Shown: positions 5,869 to 7,723 of the stretch, piece after piece
Layout: each line of letters opens with the position of its first letter
How positions within the stretch are numbered: position 1 is the first letter of the stretch
Translations under genes and position numbers: made by a program
The notes under the pieces: model-generated
Database searches by the model: none
The model's input: only the letters and a program-made list of their open reading frames with translations
What the model was told of the DNA's origin: nothing
Source: Parvibaculum sp.
GTDB taxonomy: Bacteria > Pseudomonadota > Alphaproteobacteria > Parvibaculales > Parvibaculaceae
Direction of reading: 5' to 3'
Length of the DNA: 7,723 bases
Assembly: GCA_020062605.1 (NCBI GenBank)
Contig: JAGUWA010000394.1
Span: forward strand, 1-7,723

Positions 5869-7218
5869 CTATACCGCCTTCGAATGCCGCACCTGGCCCT
5901 GGCCGAGATATTCGTCGAACACGGCGCAGACGGCGCGCACCAGAGGGCGGCCCTCTTCCGTCACGATGAGGCGGCGGCCGTCGCGGGTGACGATGCCGTC
6001 GGCCTCGAGCGCGGAGAGGCGCGAAAGCTCGTCATCGAACGTATCGGCGGCGACATCGTGCATCAGCGCGATCTCGTCGAGATCGACGCCCATGTCGCAC
6101 ATCAGCCGCTCGATCACGTCGCGCCGCAGCCTGTCCGCGCCGCTCACCGCGATACCGCGCGTGATGGGGAAGCGGCCCTCGCGCACAGTCGCCTTGTAGC
6201 GGTCGATGGCGAGTTCGTTCGCGGCATAGCCCTGCGGCAGGGCGCCGATGGCCGACGCGCCGAGGCCGATCAGCACCGGCGCCTTGTCCGTCGTATAGCC
6301 CTGGAAGTTGCGGTGAAGCGCGCCCGCGCCATGCGCCTTCGCCATGTCGTCGTCCGGCAGCGCGAAGTGGTCGAGCCCGACCGAGACATAGCCGTGGGCC
6401 TCCAGCCGCTCCGCCGCCGCCTCATATTGCGTCCAGCGCTCGGCAAGGCCGGGAAGCGATTCTTCCGGGATGAGCTTCTGATGCGGCTTCATCCAGGGCA
6501 CATGCGCATAGCCGAACAGCGCGATGCGCGCCGGACGGAGCGCGGCCGCCTTGTCCACCGTGTCGAGCAGCGAGGCGACCGTCTGATAAGGAAGCCCGTA
6601 GCAGAGATCCATGTTGATCGCCGAGACGCCATGCGCACGCAGCCACTCGATGACACGCGCCGTCACCTCATGCGGCTGGATGCGGTTGATCGCCTTCTGC
6701 ACGCGCTCGTTGAAGTCCTGCACGCCGATGGAGGCGCGCGTGACGCCGGCTTTCGCCATGGCGGCGACGTAAGGCTCGTCGGCCGTGCGCGGATCGAGCT
6801 CCACCGCTATGTCGGCATCGAGCGTCACGTTGTAATATTCGCGAAGGATGGCGAGCGTCTGCGCGAGGTCTTCAGGCTTCAGCAGCGTCGGGCTGCCGCC
6901 GCCGAAATGAATGTGGTCGACCTTCATCCGCGCGGGAAGCGCGCGCGCGACGAGGCGGGCTTCCGTCAGCAGCGCATCGAGATAATCGGCAACCGGCGCA
7001 TACCGCTTCGTCGCCTTGGTGTGGCAGCCGCAGAACCAGCACATCTCGGCGCAATAGGCGATATGGAGATAGAGAGAGAGGGACAGCGAGGTGTCGAGCC
7101 GGGAGAGCCAGCGCACGTAAACGTCTCCCTCGACCGCGGGCGAGAAATGCGGCGCCGTAGGGTAGGAGGTGTAGCGCGGCACGCGCAAATCGTACCGCTC
7201 GATGAGATCCTGTCGCAT
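5869..7218 (-). CDS. hemN: Oxygen-independent coproporphyrinogen III oxidase (radical SAM)
   Basis: HemN decarboxylates coproporphyrinogen III to protoporphyrinogen IX without oxygen, using a [4Fe-4S] cluster and S-adenosylmethionine. The 449-residue protein has PRYTSYPTAPHF at 14-25, the cluster motif CAEMCWFCGC at 56-65 (C56, C60, C63 and the extra C65 that marks true HemN), GGGSPT at 106-111, the radical-SAM barrel, and HRNFQGYTT at 302-310. The N-terminal RYTSYPTA and the full C-terminal domain separate it from the shorter haem chaperone HemW. The start codon gives the usual family N-terminus, though the upstream CTTTCCCC is not a Shine-Dalgarno sequence. A hypothetical gene lies 70 bp upstream on the same strand and the methyltransferase 70 bp downstream. 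I saw no TTGAT-N4-ATCAA FNR-type box in the short upstream gap. Confidence 0.96.
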   Translation of the reverse strand: MRQDLIERYDLRVPRYTSYPTAPHFSPAVEGDVYVRWLSRLDTSLSLSLYLHIAYCAEMCWFCGCHTKATKRYAPVADYLDALLTEARLVARALPARMKVDHIHFGGGSPTLLKPEDLAQTLAILREYYNVTLDADIAVELDPRTADEPYVAAMAKAGVTRASIGVQDFNERVQKAINRIQPHEVTARVIEWLRAHGVSAINMDLCYGLPYQTVASLLDTVDKAAALRPARIALFGYAHVPWMKPHQKLIPEESLPGLAERWTQYEAAAERLEAHGYVSVGLDHFALPDDDMAKAHGAGALHRNFQGYTTDKAPVLIGLGASAIGALPQGYAANELAIDRYKATVREGRFPITRGIAVSGADRLRRDVIERLMCDMGVDLDEIALMHDVAADTFDDELSRLSALEADGIVTRDGRRLIVTEEGRPLVRAVCAVFDEYLGQGQVRHSKAV

Positions 7219-7288
7219 GGGGAAAGACTAGGCCGGGCGCGCGGGCCCGCCTATCGCCACAATTGCCGCAGGGAAATTTGTCGCAGGC

Positions 7289-7723
7289 TCAGGACTCCGC
7301 CTCTATCGCACCGCGAAGCACCGCCTTGAGCGAACCCTTCGGCCCGAAATCCCAGTCGCCGCCATAGAGAATGTCGTCGACGAGCCAGCGCCGGTCCTCC
7401 GGCACCCCGTCCGCGACGAGAACCACATGGTCGGTCCACTGCACCGGCTCCTCCGCCTCATGCACCAGCAGGACGTCGCAGCGCATCGAGAGTTCGCCAT
7501 CCTCTTCGAGCTCCTCGCAGGGCCCGATCTCATAGGCGGTCGGCCCTTCGAACAGCGAGGAGAAGATGTCGCCCTGAAGATAGGGCGGCTCCTCGTTGTT
7601 CACGCGCGCGGTGTGACGGCGCTCGGCCTCGGCCGCCTGCGCAATGAGGCTGTCGAGATCGGGCGAGATGACGGTGCGAAGCTCGGCGCGGAGCGTCTCG
7701 TCCGGCACGCCGCCCGAACGCGC
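7289..7723 (-). CDS. Hypothetical protein, 5' end beyond the right edge
   Basis: I do not recognise this gene with confidence. The frame is open to the window edge, and the visible GTG at 7706-7708 need not be the real start, since ARSGG is encoded just before it. From that GTG there are 139 residues. The protein is acidic, with no hydrophobic helix in the visible part. A segment near 42-56 (PYLQGDIFSSLFEGP) and a later WLVDDILYGGDWDFGPKGSL at 108-127 give the impression of a small secreted NTF2-like or DUF3828-like domain, in which a strand pattern ends in a conserved DDI-YG turn; this is recall, not a search result. If so, a signal peptide should lie beyond the edge. It is 70 bp upstream of hemN on the same strand and may share a transcript. 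Confidence 0.65.
   Translation of the reverse strand, partial: ARSGGVPDETLRAELRTVISPDLDSLIAQAAEAERRHTARVNNEEPPYLQGDIFSSLFEGPTAYEIGPCEELEEDGELSMRCDVLLVHEAEEPVQWTDHVVLVADGVPEDRRWLVDDILYGGDWDFGPKGSLKAVLRGAIEAES

Noticed and set aside
7219..7288. An FNR/FixK site upstream of hemN.
   Set aside because: I looked for TTGAT-N4-ATCAA and close variants on both strands of this 70-bp gap and found none; a site may lie further upstream, outside the window.
5884..7329. A 481-codon plus-strand ORF opposite hemN.
   Set aside because: Same mirror-frame composition; hemN on the other strand carries every expected motif.

Overview
The window is GC-rich, gene-dense bacterial chromosome. An fbcFBC-type bc1 operon (Rieske, cytochrome b, cytochrome c1) and both coproporphyrinogen III oxidases point to a respiring alphaproteobacterium. 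The intergenic palindrome with arms of the CATTGCGAG...GAAGCAATCC type is, from memory, a dispersed repeat of such genomes. A Parvibaculum- or Rhizobiales-like source is plausible but is a guess; no ribosomal marker is present.

Left third, minus strand (1-1905): read in the direction of transcription, petA (Rieske protein, GTG start), petB (cytochrome b) and the first 15 codons of a probable petC (cytochrome c1), which runs off the left edge. Together they form the cytochrome bc1 complex, which oxidises ubiquinol and reduces cytochrome c. A 272-bp gap (1906-2177) separates petA from the divergent plus-strand genes and should hold both promoters.

Middle, plus strand (2178-4177): trmL (tRNA wobble 2'-O-methyltransferase), then 31 bp later hemF (oxygen-dependent coproporphyrinogen III oxidase), then a 107-bp nested palindrome, then a ybaK-type aminoacyl-tRNA deacylase.

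Right half, minus strand (4204-7723): read in the direction of transcription, a hypothetical gene cut by the right edge, hemN (oxygen-independent coproporphyrinogen III oxidase), a class I SAM-dependent methyltransferase of unknown substrate, and a ZIP-family metal transporter that ends convergently 26 bp from ybaK. The 131 bp between methyltransferase and transporter contain a tandem 7-bp repeat and a weakly supported 58-codon ORF.

The common theme is respiration and haem supply: bc1 needs haem b and haem c, and hemF and hemN perform the same haem-pathway step under aerobic and low-oxygen conditions. I see no CRISPR array, phage, transposase, toxin-antitoxin pair or defence system, and nothing that justifies claiming a new biological system. 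The points most worth a second look are the leader of the ZIP gene, the palindromic repeat, and the different codon use of the methyltransferase-ZIP pair.
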